DNA of 56,509 bases, taken from assembly GCF_002105465.1 (NCBI RefSeq), contig NZ_NCSQ01000163.1:1-56509 (forward strand), in the 5' to 3' direction. The translations under genes were made by a program, and so were the position numbers. This stretch comes from Aquidulcibacter paucihalophilus. GTDB lineage: Bacteria > Pseudomonadota > Alphaproteobacteria > Caulobacterales > Aquidulcibacteraceae. Shown in pieces: positions 17,541 to 26,714 of the stretch (its first letter is position 1; every line of letters starts with the position of its first letter). The notes below the pieces were generated by a model. That model did no database searches. It was not told the DNA's origin and was given only the letters and a program-made list of their open reading frames with translations.

Positions 17541-18167
17541 CTACTGCTCCATCGCCGCCTGAATAAGCGCGCGCGCTTCAGGGCTATTCCAATCGGCTTC
17601 GCCTGCAAGCCGCGCAAGCTCATTGCCTTGCCGATCATAGAGGATGGAGGTTGGAAAGCCGCGTGCCTTCAGAGGGTAGACAATGGCCATTTTGGGGTCG
17701 TGATAAAAGGTCAGGCTTCCTTGGCTTAGCTCGGCCAATTCTTTTTTTGCGGCTTCGGCTTCATTGGCTTTATCGACGCTGATGGCGACCACCTTGAAGT
17801 CTTTGTCGCCCATGGCTTTTTGTAGGCCTGCCAAAGTGGGCATTTCGGTGACGCACGGGGCGCACCAAGTCGCCCACAGATTGACCAAAACCACCTTGCC
17901 GTGAAAGGCGCTCAGCTGAGTGGGGGCACCGTCTGGGCCTGCAAAACTGTTCGGCGGTTGGGGAACGGGGTTTCGAACGATCTCCAACCCCTTAAGCGAG
18001 CCCGCCGCAAATGAGGCGAAATCCTTCCCACTTGGGGAGATTGGCACTGCCCGATAAACTCCGTAAAGAATAATCCCAATCAGCAAAGCCCCAAGCAGCG
18101 CCCATTGCGCCCGTTTGGGCTTTCCCGTTGTCACAGGTCCATCGCGCTCAGGTTGCTCTTCACTCAT
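17541..18167 (-). CDS. TlpA-like membrane-anchored thiol-disulfide oxidoreductase
   Basis: This 208-residue protein has one N-terminal membrane helix (about 20-38) and a periplasmic thioredoxin-fold domain with the active site WATWCAPC (about 95-102). The order (strand [14 protein letters not shown], then [10 protein letters not shown] and cis-Pro in [12 protein letters not shown]) is that of the TlpA/ResA family. TlpA homologues keep periplasmic cysteines reduced for cytochrome maturation and oxidase assembly, in keeping with the Ccm genes in this window. A GAGGA ribosome site precedes the ATG. It is divergent from argH with a very short spacer, an arrangement conserved in many alphaproteobacteria. 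Confidence 0.93.
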   Translation of the reverse strand: MSEEQPERDGPVTTGKPKRAQWALLGALLIGIILYGVYRAVPISPSGKDFASFAAGSLKGLEIVRNPVPQPPNSFAGPDGAPTQLSAFHGKVVLVNLWATWCAPCVTEMPTLAGLQKAMGDKDFKVVAISVDKANEAEAAKKELAELSQGSLTFYHDPKMAIVYPLKARGFPTSILYDRQGNELARLAGEADWNSPEARALIQAAMEQ

Positions 18168-18216
18168 GTCGTCCTCAGATTCCTTTATCCCGCCCGCTTC
18201 TGCCAAAGGCCAACAA

Positions 18217-19596
18217 ATGTGGGGCGGTCGCTTTGCAGCCAGTCCTGATGAAACCATGAAGGCGATCAATGCCTCCATCGATGTCGATCAACGTATGTGG
18301 CGCGAGGACATCGCCGGGTCAAAGGCCCATGCTGCAATGTTGACCGCCACGGGCATTCTTACGCAGGAAGATGGCCAAGCGATACAGGCGGGCTTGGATG
18401 AAATCGGGGCGGAAATTGCGGCAGGCCAATTTCCTTTCTCCATTGATCTGGAAGATATTCACCTCAATATTGAAGCCCGCCTGACCGAGCGGATTGGCGA
18501 TGCGGGCAAGCGGCTTCACACGGGTCGGTCGCGCAATGACCAAGTGGCGACCGACTTTCGCCTGTGGGTGCGTCGGGCGTTGGGCGAAGCAGACGAGGCG
18601 CTATTGGGTCTGATGCGCATTCTGGTGCTTCAAGCCGAAGCCCACGCCGATTGGATCATGCCGGGCTTTACCCATTTGCAAACCGCCCAACCCGTCACCC
18701 TTGGCCACCATCTTCTGGCCTATGTGGAAATGTTTCAACGCGACCGCGCGCGGCTGGCCAGCGCGCTCAGCCACAGCAATGAATCGCCCTTAGGCTCTGC
18801 CGCTTTGGCAGGAACACCCTATCCGATTAATCGCGAGCAGACGGCGGCCGCGCTTGGCTTTGACCGGCCAATGGCCAATTCGCTCGATGGTGTCGCCAGT
18901 CGCGATTTTGCGATGGAGGCGCTCAATGCGCTCTCGATTGCTGCGGTGCATTTATCTCGTTTGGCCGAAGAAATTGTGCTGTGGACCTCCTCGCACTTCC
19001 GCTTTGCGCGCCTGTCAGATGCATGGTCGACCGGTTCTTCTATCATGCCGCAGAAGCGTAACCCCGACGCAGCAGAACTGGTGCGCGCCAAAGCCGCGCG
19101 TATTGCCTCGAACGCCCAATGCCTGATGATGATCGTCAAGGCCTTGCCGCTCACCTATGCCAAGGATTTGCAGGACGACAAGGCCATGACCTTTGAATCC
19201 TTTGACGCTTTTATGTTGAGTGTCGGATCGATGGCCGGCATGATGCAGAGCATAACCTTTAACCGCGACGCCATGCGGCAAGCCGCCACCTTTGGCTATT
19301 CCACCGCGACGGATCTGGCCGACTGGCTGGTGCGGGTTCTCAATATGCCTTTCCGCGAGGCTCATCATGTCACCGGGGCGGTGGTGAAAGCCGCTGAGGC
19401 GGCCGGCATTGCCGAGCTGTGCGATGTGCCGTTGGCGACCTTCCAAGCAATCGAGCCGCGCATTGATGCTTCTGTGATCGCGCTCTTGTCGGTGGAAGCT
19501 TCGGTTGCTGCGCGGGATTCTTACGGAGGGACGGCACCCAAACAGGTGTTGGAACAGGTAAAGCGTTTGCGCCACGCGCTTCAGTTAGATGCGTGA
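18217..19596 (+). CDS. argH: argininosuccinate lyase
   Basis: This 459-residue cytoplasmic homotetramer of the fumarase/aspartase superfamily splits argininosuccinate into arginine and fumarate, the last step of arginine synthesis. The N-terminus MWGGRFAAS, the segment [18 protein letters not shown] (about 89-106) and the family signature [16 protein letters not shown] (about 272-287), with the catalytic Ser loop, are clear. I chose ATG 18217 because AAAGG lies 7 bases ahead. An ATG at 18166 would add 17 residues and overlap the tlpA start. It heads the argH-lipoprotein-lysA-yciB run. Confidence 0.97.
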   Translation: MWGGRFAASPDETMKAINASIDVDQRMWREDIAGSKAHAAMLTATGILTQEDGQAIQAGLDEIGAEIAAGQFPFSIDLEDIHLNIEARLTERIGDAGKRLHTGRSRNDQVATDFRLWVRRALGEADEALLGLMRILVLQAEAHADWIMPGFTHLQTAQPVTLGHHLLAYVEMFQRDRARLASALSHSNESPLGSAALAGTPYPINREQTAAALGFDRPMANSLDGVASRDFAMEALNALSIAAVHLSRLAEEIVLWTSSHFRFARLSDAWSTGSSIMPQKRNPDAAELVRAKAARIASNAQCLMMIVKALPLTYAKDLQDDKAMTFESFDAFMLSVGSMAGMMQSITFNRDAMRQAATFGYSTATDLADWLVRVLNMPFREAHHVTGAVVKAAEAAGIAELCDVPLATFQAIEPRIDASVIALLSVEASVAARDSYGGTAPKQVLEQVKRLRHALQLDA

Positions 19597-19671
19597 TCGG
19601 CCTTTGATTGCTGGGCCGTTTCGCTCTATAGCTGTGTTTCTTCCCCAATTTTGATTGCAAAGATATCGCCC

Positions 19672-19887
19672 ATGAAAACCCGCCTCGCCTTCGCTTGTGC
19701 CGCGCTTGGTTTGCTTAGCGCCTGTGGCGTGAGTGGCCCGCTTGAAACCGCCCCACCCATGTGGGGGCCAGATCGCGCTGCCTATGAGGCAGAGCAAGCA
19801 AAGAAGGCGGCAGAAGAAAAAGCAAAGAAGGCAGCCGAAGAGGCTGAAAAGGCCGAGACCACATCCCCCTCCCCCTCGCCCCAATAG
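19672..19887 (+). CDS. small lipoprotein, LptM/YifL-like
   Basis: This 71-residue protein has a signal peptide with lipobox LLSAC (Cys21) followed by GVSGPLETAPP, the short conserved CG-x-x-GPL block of the LptM family. A charged Lys/Glu/Ala heptad-like tail (about 39-62) and a Ser/Pro end follow. LptM assists assembly of the LptD outer-membrane LPS translocon in E. coli; the same role here is inferred. Its place between argH and lysA is conserved in alphaproteobacteria. It ends 7 bases before lysA. Confidence 0.8.
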   Translation: MKTRLAFACAALGLLSACGVSGPLETAPPMWGPDRAAYEAEQAKKAAEEKAKKAAEEAEKAETTSPSPSPQ

Positions 19888-19894
19888 GCCTGCC

Positions 19895-21169
19895 ATGCGC
19901 TTTTTTGATTATCGCGATGGCGCGCTCTACGCCGAGGACGTGCCACTGGCAGATATTGCCGAAGCTGTTGGTACCCCAGTTTATGTGTATTCGCGCGCGA
20001 CGCTGGAGCATCATTACCGGGTCTTCAAAGCCGCGATGGGCGATTTGCCCGTCCATATTTGCTATGCGGTCAAGGCCAATACCAATCGTGCCGTGATCGC
20101 GACTTTGGCGGCTTTGGGTGCCGGTGCGGACACCGTGTCGGAAGGCGAAATCCGTCGCGCGCTGCACGCGGGCGTGCCACCAGAGGGCATTGTGTTTGCC
20201 GGCGTCGGCAAGACCGACCAGGAACTGGCCTATGCGATTTCGGTGGGCGTGCGGCAAATCAATATTGAAAGCGCCAGCGAGCTGAACCGAATTGCGAAGC
20301 TGGCAGAGCAGATGGGCAAGGTGCAGCACGTCTGTATCCGCGTGAACCCTGATGTCGGCGCAGGCGGGCATGCCAAAATCACCACGGGCAAGGCGGACAA
20401 TAAGTTTGGTGTCAGCTTTGAGTTGGCTGAAGAGCTTTACGGGCTCGCCGATGGCCTGCCCGGCGTCGAGCCTGTGGGTCTGTCGGTCCATATTGGCAGC
20501 CAGATCATCGACTTTGCCCCGATGGAAAAAGCCTATCAGAAGCTGGCCGATTGCGTGTTGCGGCTGCGGGCGCGTGGCCTGAAAGTCACCCGCTTGGACC
20601 TTGGTGGGGGCCTTGCAGCTACTTATGACGAGACCGTCAAAGGGCCGGACCTTGCCGCCTATGGGGCGATGGTACAGCGCGTCGTTGGCCATTTGGACGT
20701 GGAGTTGGAGTTTGAGCCCGGTCGCATGATCGCCGCCAATGCGGGTGTGCTTGTCTCCCGCGCGATTGTGACGAAGGATAATGGCGGCAAGTCCTTCTTG
20801 GTGGTGGATGCGGCGATGAATGATCTGATCCGCCCCGCCCTTTATGAGGCCTATCATCAGATGCTGCCGGTCAAAAAGGCCGACGATCACGACAATCTGG
20901 CCCCGCTCGATGTGGTTGGCCCCGTTTGCGAGACGGGCGACACTTTTGCCGAACAGCGGCCCATGCCAGCCATTGCAGCAGGTGAGCTCTTGGCCTTTAT
21001 GAGCACGGGCGCTTATGGCTTTGCCATGGCCTCGACCTATAATTCGAGGCCCTTGGCCGCCGAAGTCATGGTCAGCGGCGACCAATGGCAGGTGGTGCGG
21101 CCCCGCCAAACCTATGAAGAAATGTTCGGGATGGAAACCCTCCCCGATTGGCTAGGAAACAAGACATGA
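19895..21169 (+). CDS. lysA: diaminopimelate decarboxylase
   Basis: This 424-residue PLP enzyme of the alanine-racemase fold decarboxylates meso-diaminopimelate to lysine. The Schiff-base lysine is in CYAVKANTN (about Lys54). The PLP phosphate site is near HIGSQI (about 201-206) and the DLGGGL block near 237-242. The C-terminal CETGD (about 346-350) supplies the second-subunit substrate Cys. The ATG at 19895 gives the usual N-terminus F-x-Y-R-DG-x-LYAEDVPL. The stop overlaps yciB by 4 bases. Confidence 0.97.
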   Translation: MRFFDYRDGALYAEDVPLADIAEAVGTPVYVYSRATLEHHYRVFKAAMGDLPVHICYAVKANTNRAVIATLAALGAGADTVSEGEIRRALHAGVPPEGIVFAGVGKTDQELAYAISVGVRQINIESASELNRIAKLAEQMGKVQHVCIRVNPDVGAGGHAKITTGKADNKFGVSFELAEELYGLADGLPGVEPVGLSVHIGSQIIDFAPMEKAYQKLADCVLRLRARGLKVTRLDLGGGLAATYDETVKGPDLAAYGAMVQRVVGHLDVELEFEPGRMIAANAGVLVSRAIVTKDNGGKSFLVVDAAMNDLIRPALYEAYHQMLPVKKADDHDNLAPLDVVGPVCETGDTFAEQRPMPAIAAGELLAFMSTGAYGFAMASTYNSRPLAAEVMVSGDQWQVVRPRQTYEEMFGMETLPDWLGNKT

Positions 21170-21840
21170 GCACGCAAGAACCTGCGCCTACACCGGCCCC
21201 TGCTGCAAAGGGTGGGGCAAGTTGGGTCCGTCTGGTCAGTGATTTAGGCCCCGCCGTCGTCTTCTTCCTGTCCTACCAGCATGCAGAAAAGCACGGCGTA
21301 CCCGAATTTGCCCGTGCGATCAGTGGCGATCAGGCGGTCTTGTTCGCAACCGTCCTATTCATTCCAGCAGCCATAGCCGGCTTTGCCTTCTCTTATTGGA
21401 AGGAGCGCACCGTCAGCCCGATGGGCATTTTCACCTTTGCGATGATCGGGATTTTTTCGGGTCTGGCGCTGTGGTTGAAGAATGACATTTTCATCAAGAT
21501 GCGGCCCACCTTGGTTTATAGCCTGATCGGCTTGATCTTACTGGGCTCGGTCCTGTTTAAGCGCAATGTGCTGAAGGCTTTGTTTTCAGGGGCTTTAAAT
21601 ATGCCTGAGCCCGTTTGGCATGCCCTCGCGCTGCGCGCTGGCCTGATGTATGTCGCCCTTGCGATCATCAATGAAGTGGTTTGGCGCACCCAGCCTTTAG
21701 CGACATGGGTGACCTATAATACCTGGGGCGACATGGCGATTAACATGATCTTCTGGATCGTAAACTTTGCGCTTTTGGCCAAATATTTCACCGATGCCGA
21801 CGGCAAGCCCTTGCTCGAGAACACCAAAGACAAAACCTAA
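21166..21840 (+). CDS. yciB: inner membrane protein YciB (septation protein A family)
   Basis: This 224-residue membrane protein has five to six helices. The family segments are LVSDLGPAVVFFL (about 23-35), KMRPTLVYSLIGLILLGS (about 109-126), WHALALRAGLMYVALAIINEVVWR (a 24-residue span near 149-172) and WGDMAINMIFWIVNF. IspA/YciB proteins influence cell-envelope synthesis and septation. The Pro/Ala-rich cytoplasmic N-terminus (about 20 residues) is longer than in E. coli. It starts within the lysA stop (ATGA), so it is coupled to lysA. Confidence 0.92.
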   Translation: MSTQEPAPTPAPAAKGGASWVRLVSDLGPAVVFFLSYQHAEKHGVPEFARAISGDQAVLFATVLFIPAAIAGFAFSYWKERTVSPMGIFTFAMIGIFSGLALWLKNDIFIKMRPTLVYSLIGLILLGSVLFKRNVLKALFSGALNMPEPVWHALALRAGLMYVALAIINEVVWRTQPLATWVTYNTWGDMAINMIFWIVNFALLAKYFTDADGKPLLENTKDKT

Positions 21841-21917
21841 AATTCTGGTAACAATTCTGCGTCTTGACCTATCGTAGAAATGGTTATTTGTGTGACCCAC
21901 AAGATAAAGGGGATCAC

Positions 21918-24059
21918 ATGAACCGCCGTAACCTTTTGGCCGCCATTTCGACCACTGCTTTGGGATTTTTGACGTTGAACACATCTGCCCTCGCCCAAAC
22001 TGCCGCGGATGCGGCGAGCCAAGATCCCTTTTTGTGGCTTGAGGAAGTCGAAGGCGAAAAGGCGCTGGCTTGGGTGCGCAGCCAGAATGCACGTTCCCTG
22101 CCGAGGCTGACGGAGGACCCACGCTATGCCAAGTTGGAAGAGGACGCCCTCAACATCATCCGCGCCAAGGACCGTTTGACCTTTGGCTCTTATGCCAATG
22201 GCTATGTCAGCAATTTCTGGCAGGACACCAATCATGTGCGCGGCATTTGGCGGCGTGCCGACTTTACGGCGTGGCGTCTAGGCAGCCCAGCTTGGGAAAC
22301 TGTGCTGGACGTGGATAAGTTGGCTAAAGATGAGGGCAAAAACTGGGTTTATCAGGGCAGTAATCCGCTAGACCCACATGATCTTTGGAATACCCGCCTG
22401 TTGCTGGAACTATCCAATGGCGGCAAGGATGCCGACACCAAGCGCGAATGGGACGCCAAGACCCGCAGCTTTGTTGAAGGCGGTTTTGAACTTCCCGAAG
22501 CAAAATCTGGGGCGGTTTGGGTTGATAAGGATACGCTTTTGGTCTCCACCGATTGGGGTCCAGGCACCATGACCGAAAGCGGCTATGCATTTATCGTGAA
22601 GCGCTTAAAGCGCGGCCAAAAGCTGGAAGATGCGGTGGAAATTTATCGCGGCACGGAAAAGGACGTGGCGGTCAGCGCTTTCCGCATGGATGATGGCACC
22701 CGCTTCCATCATTTCATCAGCCGTGCGCCCACCTTCTTCACAACAGAGACCTATTATCTCGAAGCCGACGGCAAGGTCGCCAAATTGGACTTGCCCAGCA
22801 AGCATAGTTTGCAAGGCCTGCGCGCGGGCCAGATCTATCTGACCCTGCAAGAAGACTGGACGCCACGCGGGGCGAAAAAGGCAATTGCCGCCGGTTCCCT
22901 TGTGTCGGCACCGCTGGCCGCATTGAAATCCAAGACCGGGCCCATCGCGACAACAACCATCTATGCACCCGGCCCCCGTGAAGCCCTGCAGGATGTGTCG
23001 ATGGCCAAGACCGGCCTCTATGTTACGCTTTCAACCAATGTGAAAAGCGCGGTGCGGCATTACACCCAAAACGCCAAGGGTGCTTGGTCGTTTAAGCCGG
23101 TTGCTCTACCAACCAATGGGGTAGCCGGTGTGGTGGACGCGGGCATCCGCCAAGAAGAAGCCTTCTTCTCCTATAATGACTTCATTACCCCACCGTCGAT
23201 CCTATTCGCGGCCAAACCGAGCGATAAGCCAACCACGGTGCAGGCCCAAGCCGCCCGCTTTGAGGCCTCCAACCTTGAAGTCAAGCAGCACGAGGCAACC
23301 TCTAAGGACGGCACGAAAATCCCCTATTTCGTGATTGCGAAGAAGGGCTTGGTCTTGGATGGCAGCAATCCGACCTTGCTGTATGGTTATGGCGGCTTTG
23401 AAGTATCGCTTCTGCCCAATTATTCGGCCATGAATGGCAAGTTGTGGCTCGAACGCGGGGGTGTTTATGTCTTGGCCAATATTCGCGGCGGTGGCGAGTT
23501 TGGCCCCGCTTGGCACACAGCGGGCCTGAAGGGCAAGCGGCAAGTCATTTATGATGACTTTATTGGTGTTGCCGAAGATCTGATTGCGCGCAAAATCACC
23601 AGCCCCCGTCGTTTGGGCATCCAAGGTGGCTCAAACGGTGGGCTTTTGATGGGCGTGATGATGACCCAACGGCCAGAATTGTTCCAAGCCGTTGTCTGCC
23701 AAGTGCCGCTTTTGGATATGCTACGCTATCACAAGCTGTTGGCCGGTGCCTCGTGGGTGGATGAATATGGCGACCCTGACGTGCCCGCTGAACGGCCTTG
23801 GTTGGAGAAATTCAGCCCTTATCAGAATCTGGTCAAGCGCAGCCCCTTCCCAGAGCCTTTCTTCATGACCTCGACAAAGGACGACCGCGTCCATCCAGGC
23901 CATGCGCGCAAATATGCGGCTAAAATGGAAAGCTTTGGTATGCCCTTCCTCTATTATGAGAATATTGATGGGGGGCATTCCGCTGCTGCAAACTTGGTGG
24001 AAAGCGCCAAGCAGCGGGCTTTGGTTGCCACCTATCTGATGCAGAAATTGGTCGATTAG
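21918..24059 (+). CDS. prolyl oligopeptidase family serine peptidase (S9A), secreted
   Basis: This 713-residue protein has a signal peptide beginning NRRNLLAAI, Tat-like, and ending ALAQ (about 27). It then has a beta-propeller domain (about 90-440) and a C-terminal alpha/beta hydrolase domain. The nucleophile is Ser572 in GGSNGGLLMG. The acid lies in KDDRVHPGH (about 654-662) and the His in DGGHSAA. The segment NPTLLYGYGGFEVSLLP is typical of S9A. It should cut short peptides after proline in the periplasm. AGGGG precedes the ATG, and a hairpin follows the stop. Confidence 0.95.
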   Translation: MNRRNLLAAISTTALGFLTLNTSALAQTAADAASQDPFLWLEEVEGEKALAWVRSQNARSLPRLTEDPRYAKLEEDALNIIRAKDRLTFGSYANGYVSNFWQDTNHVRGIWRRADFTAWRLGSPAWETVLDVDKLAKDEGKNWVYQGSNPLDPHDLWNTRLLLELSNGGKDADTKREWDAKTRSFVEGGFELPEAKSGAVWVDKDTLLVSTDWGPGTMTESGYAFIVKRLKRGQKLEDAVEIYRGTEKDVAVSAFRMDDGTRFHHFISRAPTFFTTETYYLEADGKVAKLDLPSKHSLQGLRAGQIYLTLQEDWTPRGAKKAIAAGSLVSAPLAALKSKTGPIATTTIYAPGPREALQDVSMAKTGLYVTLSTNVKSAVRHYTQNAKGAWSFKPVALPTNGVAGVVDAGIRQEEAFFSYNDFITPPSILFAAKPSDKPTTVQAQAARFEASNLEVKQHEATSKDGTKIPYFVIAKKGLVLDGSNPTLLYGYGGFEVSLLPNYSAMNGKLWLERGGVYVLANIRGGGEFGPAWHTAGLKGKRQVIYDDFIGVAEDLIARKITSPRRLGIQGGSNGGLLMGVMMTQRPELFQAVVCQVPLLDMLRYHKLLAGASWVDEYGDPDVPAERPWLEKFSPYQNLVKRSPFPEPFFMTSTKDDRVHPGHARKYAAKMESFGMPFLYYENIDGGHSAAANLVESAKQRALVATYLMQKLVD

Positions 24060-24067
24060 GTCAGAAA

Positions 24068-24088
24068 GCTTGGCCTGAGGGGCCAAGC
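24068..24088 (+). terminator. hairpin after the prolyl oligopeptidase gene
   Basis: Perfect 8-bp arms GCTTGGCC (24068-24075) and GGCCAAGC (24081-24088) surround TGAGG, 8 bases past the stop codon. Only a poor T-tract (GATCTATCT) follows, so termination may be weak or factor-assisted. Confidence 0.5.
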
Positions 24089-24135
24089 GATCTATCTGGC
24101 TTCATACAGGGACGCAACCGAGCAGGAGACAGGCG

Positions 24136-24585
24136 ATGAAGCCTATTCAAATCATGCTGGCGTGTGGGCTTTTGGCCCTCACCGCAGCTTGCGAAACAAT
24201 TCCCTTTGAAGAGCGGGCGAAAGCCTATGAAGACCAAATGGTGCAGCGCTTTGTCGGCAAATCAGCCGACGAATTGGTGTTGGCGTTCGGGCCACCGCAA
24301 TCATCCTACAAGCTGACCGATGGCCGCGAAGTGCTGCAATATGAGCAAAAGCGCACCAGTACCCAAGGTGGCGAAAGCTATACCAGCTTTCGCGAAGTAA
24401 CCCGCTTTCGCACCGAAACCGATGCGGCTGGCAATGTGCGGACGGTGCAATACACCGAATCCGTGCCGGTTCTGAACGCCTCGCCGATATATACGGTCAA
24501 TCAGAATTGCATTCGACGATTTGTGGTCTCAAGCGATAAGAAGGTGGAAAGCTTCCGTTGGGAAGGCAATGCCTGCTTTCGCTAA
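24136..24585 (+). CDS. putative lipoprotein, OmlA/BamE-like fold possible
   Basis: This 149-residue protein has a signal peptide and lipobox LTAAC (Cys19), so it should be an envelope lipoprotein. Residues about 36-64 read FVGKSADELVLAFGPP and then a DGREVLQYE strand. This helix-then-strand pattern is seen in small BLIP/SmpA-like modules such as BamE, but the similarity is loose. Two further Cys near the C-terminus (NQNCIRR, GNACFR) could form a disulfide. It stands alone behind the peptidase gene. Function unknown. Confidence 0.8.
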   Translation: MKPIQIMLACGLLALTAACETIPFEERAKAYEDQMVQRFVGKSADELVLAFGPPQSSYKLTDGREVLQYEQKRTSTQGGESYTSFREVTRFRTETDAAGNVRTVQYTESVPVLNASPIYTVNQNCIRRFVVSSDKKVESFRWEGNACFR

Positions 24586-24593
24586 ACACGGCT

Positions 24594-25157
24594 TTAAACG
24601 GTAAGGCCTGCCCCGATTAGGCGAGCAAATTGGGTGGTGAGGAGGGCTAAATCCTCAAAACTCGTTGCACTCGCTTTAATCCCCTGCAGCGCGGCGGTTA
24701 TGGCGCGTGCTTGAACGGGAACACGCTCTGCCTCCACCAGCGGGGCCAGGCGGGCCTGTACCAAGGCCTGCATGCGACTGTCGACGGCAGCGACAACATT
24801 GCCAACCAGGGCGGAATTCGTTGCCATCAGCTCGGCACCATGGGGCGAGGTGTGAATGGCCTGCCAAAGAGCCCCATGTAGAGCAAGGCCCGCCGCAGCC
24901 AAGCCCTCGTGAAACGGCATTTCGGCTGGCCAAGCAGCCTCGGCAGCATCACAGCTTGCTTGGCCCAAGGCCACCGCCAAGGCCGCAAAGATCGCCGCCT
25001 TATTCTCATAAGACTGATACAGTGCGGGTCGGGAAATGCCCGCCTCACTGGCCACATCCTCCATCGTGGCGCGCTTAAAGCCATAGCGCGCAAAAACAGC
25101 CAAGGCTGCTTGGAGAATCTGGTCTCGACGCGGATCGCCGTCTAAACGTATTGACAT
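24594..25157 (-). CDS. TetR/AcrR-family transcriptional regulator
   Basis: This 187-residue regulator has an N-terminal HTH domain: DQILQAALAVFARYGFKRAT, MEDVASEAGISRPALYQSY and ENKAAIFAAL (about 12-62). The C-terminal helical domain is ligand-binding. Its start codon lies inside a large palindrome (25150-25193) shared with the divergent SDR gene, which strongly suggests it represses itself and the reductase. The inducing ligand is unknown. Confidence 0.92.
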   Translation of the reverse strand: MSIRLDGDPRRDQILQAALAVFARYGFKRATMEDVASEAGISRPALYQSYENKAAIFAALAVALGQASCDAAEAAWPAEMPFHEGLAAAGLALHGALWQAIHTSPHGAELMATNSALVGNVVAAVDSRMQALVQARLAPLVEAERVPVQARAITAALQGIKASATSFEDLALLTTQFARLIGAGLTV

Positions 25158-25193
25158 TTCGCGATAATAATGTCAGATCGTCATAATGTCAAT
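25150..25193. promoter_or_regulatory. candidate TetR operator between tetR and SDR genes
   Basis: ATTGACATT (25150-25158) and AATGTCAAT (25185-25193) are perfect 9-bp inverted arms. A third copy, AATGTCA, lies at 25169-25175 and pairs with the left arm across a 10-base spacer. The arms cover the tetR start codon and end 23 bases before the SDR ATG. Three half-sites in a divergent TetR intergenic region are the usual layout of a TetR operator. Confidence 0.65.
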
Positions 25194-25216
25194 TTGTGGA
25201 AATGAAGGATAGGATG

Positions 25217-26251
25217 ATGGCAGGCAAGGGCTTAGTGCTGGTGACGGGCGGATCTGGCTATATTGGTGGCTATCTCATCGCCCAGCTTTTGGAAGCTGGC
25301 TATCCTGTCCGCACCACCATCCGGAATCTGGGCAGAGAGCCTGAGGTTCGCGAAACCCTGAAAAAGCTGACCCCTAATCTGGATAATCTAACTTTTTTTG
25401 CTGCAGATTTGACGCACGACGATGGTTGGGCGGAAGCTGTTGAAGGCGTTGAATTTGTTCACCATGTTGCCTCTCCCTTCCCGGCGGTGATGCCGAAGGA
25501 TGAGAATGAATTGATTGGCCCTGCCCGTGAAGGGGCCCTACGCGCACTGCGCTTTGCCCGCGACGCGGGGGTCAAGCGGGTTGTGCTAACCTCCTCTATG
25601 GCCGCCATCGCCTATGGGCAATCACAACCGCGGACGACCGCCTATACTGAGGCAGACTGGACCGATGAAACCAGCCCCGACACGGGTGCCTATGTCCGGT
25701 CCAAAACAATTGCCGAGCGTGCGGCGTGGGACTTTATCAAGTCCGAAGGTGGCACCATGGAGCTTGCGACCGTCAATCCAGGGGCTGTTTTGGGGCCAAT
25801 TCTTGGACCGGACTTCTCCACCTCCATTCTCTTGGTGCAAAAACTGCTGAACGGGGACTTCCCGGCTTGCCCGCGCTTGGGCTTCTCGCTGGTGGATGTT
25901 CGCGATGTCGCGGACCTGCATATTCGGGCGATGACCCATGAAAAAGCGGCCGGTGAGCGTTTCATGGCGGCCTGCGACTGGTATTGGGTCGAAGATGTGG
26001 CGCGTGTCCTGCGTGAAGATTTGGGAACCCAAGCGCGCAAAGCCCCAACTGGGCGTCTACCAAGCTGGCTGGTCCGGATCATCGCCAATTTCGACCCCGT
26101 CATTAGAGGGGTGGCCTTTGAGCTCGACAAAGTCCGGATGGCCGACAATAGCAAGGCCAAAACCCTCGTCGGCTGGGCCCCTCGCGATGTCCGCACCTCC
26201 ATCACCGACACGGCCCGGAGCCTGATCCGCGAAGGCATCGTGCGGGCTTAA
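25217..26251 (+). CDS. NAD(P)-dependent epimerase/dehydratase (dihydroflavonol-reductase type extended SDR)
   Basis: This 344-residue extended short-chain dehydrogenase has the cofactor loop TGGSGYIGGYL (about 10-20). Catalytic Ser is in LTSSMAAIAYG and Tyr/Lys in YVRSKTIAE, followed by NPGAVLGP. The sequence looks like the DFR/aldehyde reductase subgroup, which reduces aldehydes or ketones with NADPH. ATG 25217 fits the AAGGA site (7-base spacing); ATG 25202 or GTG 25196 are alternatives. It is probably controlled by the divergent TetR. The stop overlaps the full-length end of the broken SRPBCC gene. Confidence 0.92.
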   Translation: MAGKGLVLVTGGSGYIGGYLIAQLLEAGYPVRTTIRNLGREPEVRETLKKLTPNLDNLTFFAADLTHDDGWAEAVEGVEFVHHVASPFPAVMPKDENELIGPAREGALRALRFARDAGVKRVVLTSSMAAIAYGQSQPRTTAYTEADWTDETSPDTGAYVRSKTIAERAAWDFIKSEGGTMELATVNPGAVLGPILGPDFSTSILLVQKLLNGDFPACPRLGFSLVDVRDVADLHIRAMTHEKAAGERFMAACDWYWVEDVARVLREDLGTQARKAPTGRLPSWLVRIIANFDPVIRGVAFELDKVRMADNSKAKTLVGWAPRDVRTSITDTARSLIREGIVRA

Positions 26252-26712
26252 AGCCCCTGCGCCAAAGCTTCTAATTGATCGGCGGCGGCGTTCCAACCGG
26301 CTCCAAAGCCCATAGCTTCATGTTGGGCTTTGGTTTCTTCGCTCCAATGCCGCGCGCCTCATTCCATCAGGGTGCCACCGTCTGGCGCATCTTCTAACAC
26401 GACATAGCCGGTCATGAAGGGGGCGTTAGTGCTGGGTATCCAGTCGCCAACATAGGCATCGGTGAAGGTTTGCTTATGGCCTTCGATCACCTCAAGATAT
26501 TGACCATAAATCTGATTTTCTTCCCCGGCCGGACCATTCATAACGATGTGGCTAGCACCACCCGCGCGTACATCAATCTTGGCCACCGACACATACCACG
26601 GCTTAGGGCAATACCATTGCTTCAGGAGGTCGCCTTCAGACCAGCAGCGCCAGACCTTGGCGCGCGACGCTTTGAGATGACGGGTGATTTTAAGAGTTCG
26701 TGCGTCAGCCAT
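26248..26712 (-). pseudogene. SRPBCC (AHSA1-like) protein gene interrupted by an in-frame TGA
   Basis: The reading frame begins MADARTLKITRHLKAS, with WRCWSEGDLLKQWYCPKPW, as in activator-of-Hsp90-ATPase-like (AHSA1/SRPBCC) proteins. It stops at TGA 26359-26361 after 117 codons. The same frame then runs on for exactly 36 codons to TAA 26248-26250. It encodes ARHWSEETKAQHEAMGFG and GWNAAADQLEALA, the conserved C-terminal helix of the family. The gene is therefore full length except for one stop codon. A TTG six bases upstream is another possible start. The truncated form would lack the long helix that closes the ligand cavity. Confidence 0.85.
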
Positions 26713-26714
26713 AC

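Noticed and set aside
18115..18217. Overlapping divergent start codons of tlpA and argH (CATG at 18165-18168)
   Set aside because: An ATG at 18217 has an AAAGG site 7 bases ahead and gives the standard MWGGRF start, so the overlap is probably not real.
19715..21109. A 464-codon open frame on the minus strand opposite lysA
   Set aside because: It lies antisense to a certain lysA, its product is rich in His, Arg and Gly with no recognisable motif, and it is what a GC-biased third codon position produces on the opposite strand.
26359..26361. TGA in the SRPBCC gene as a selenocysteine or reassigned codon
   Set aside because: No SECIS-like hairpin was seen, and the neighbouring DUF4287 frameshift and the TAA in the TonB gene point to ordinary loss of function; TGA is used as the normal stop in many intact genes here.
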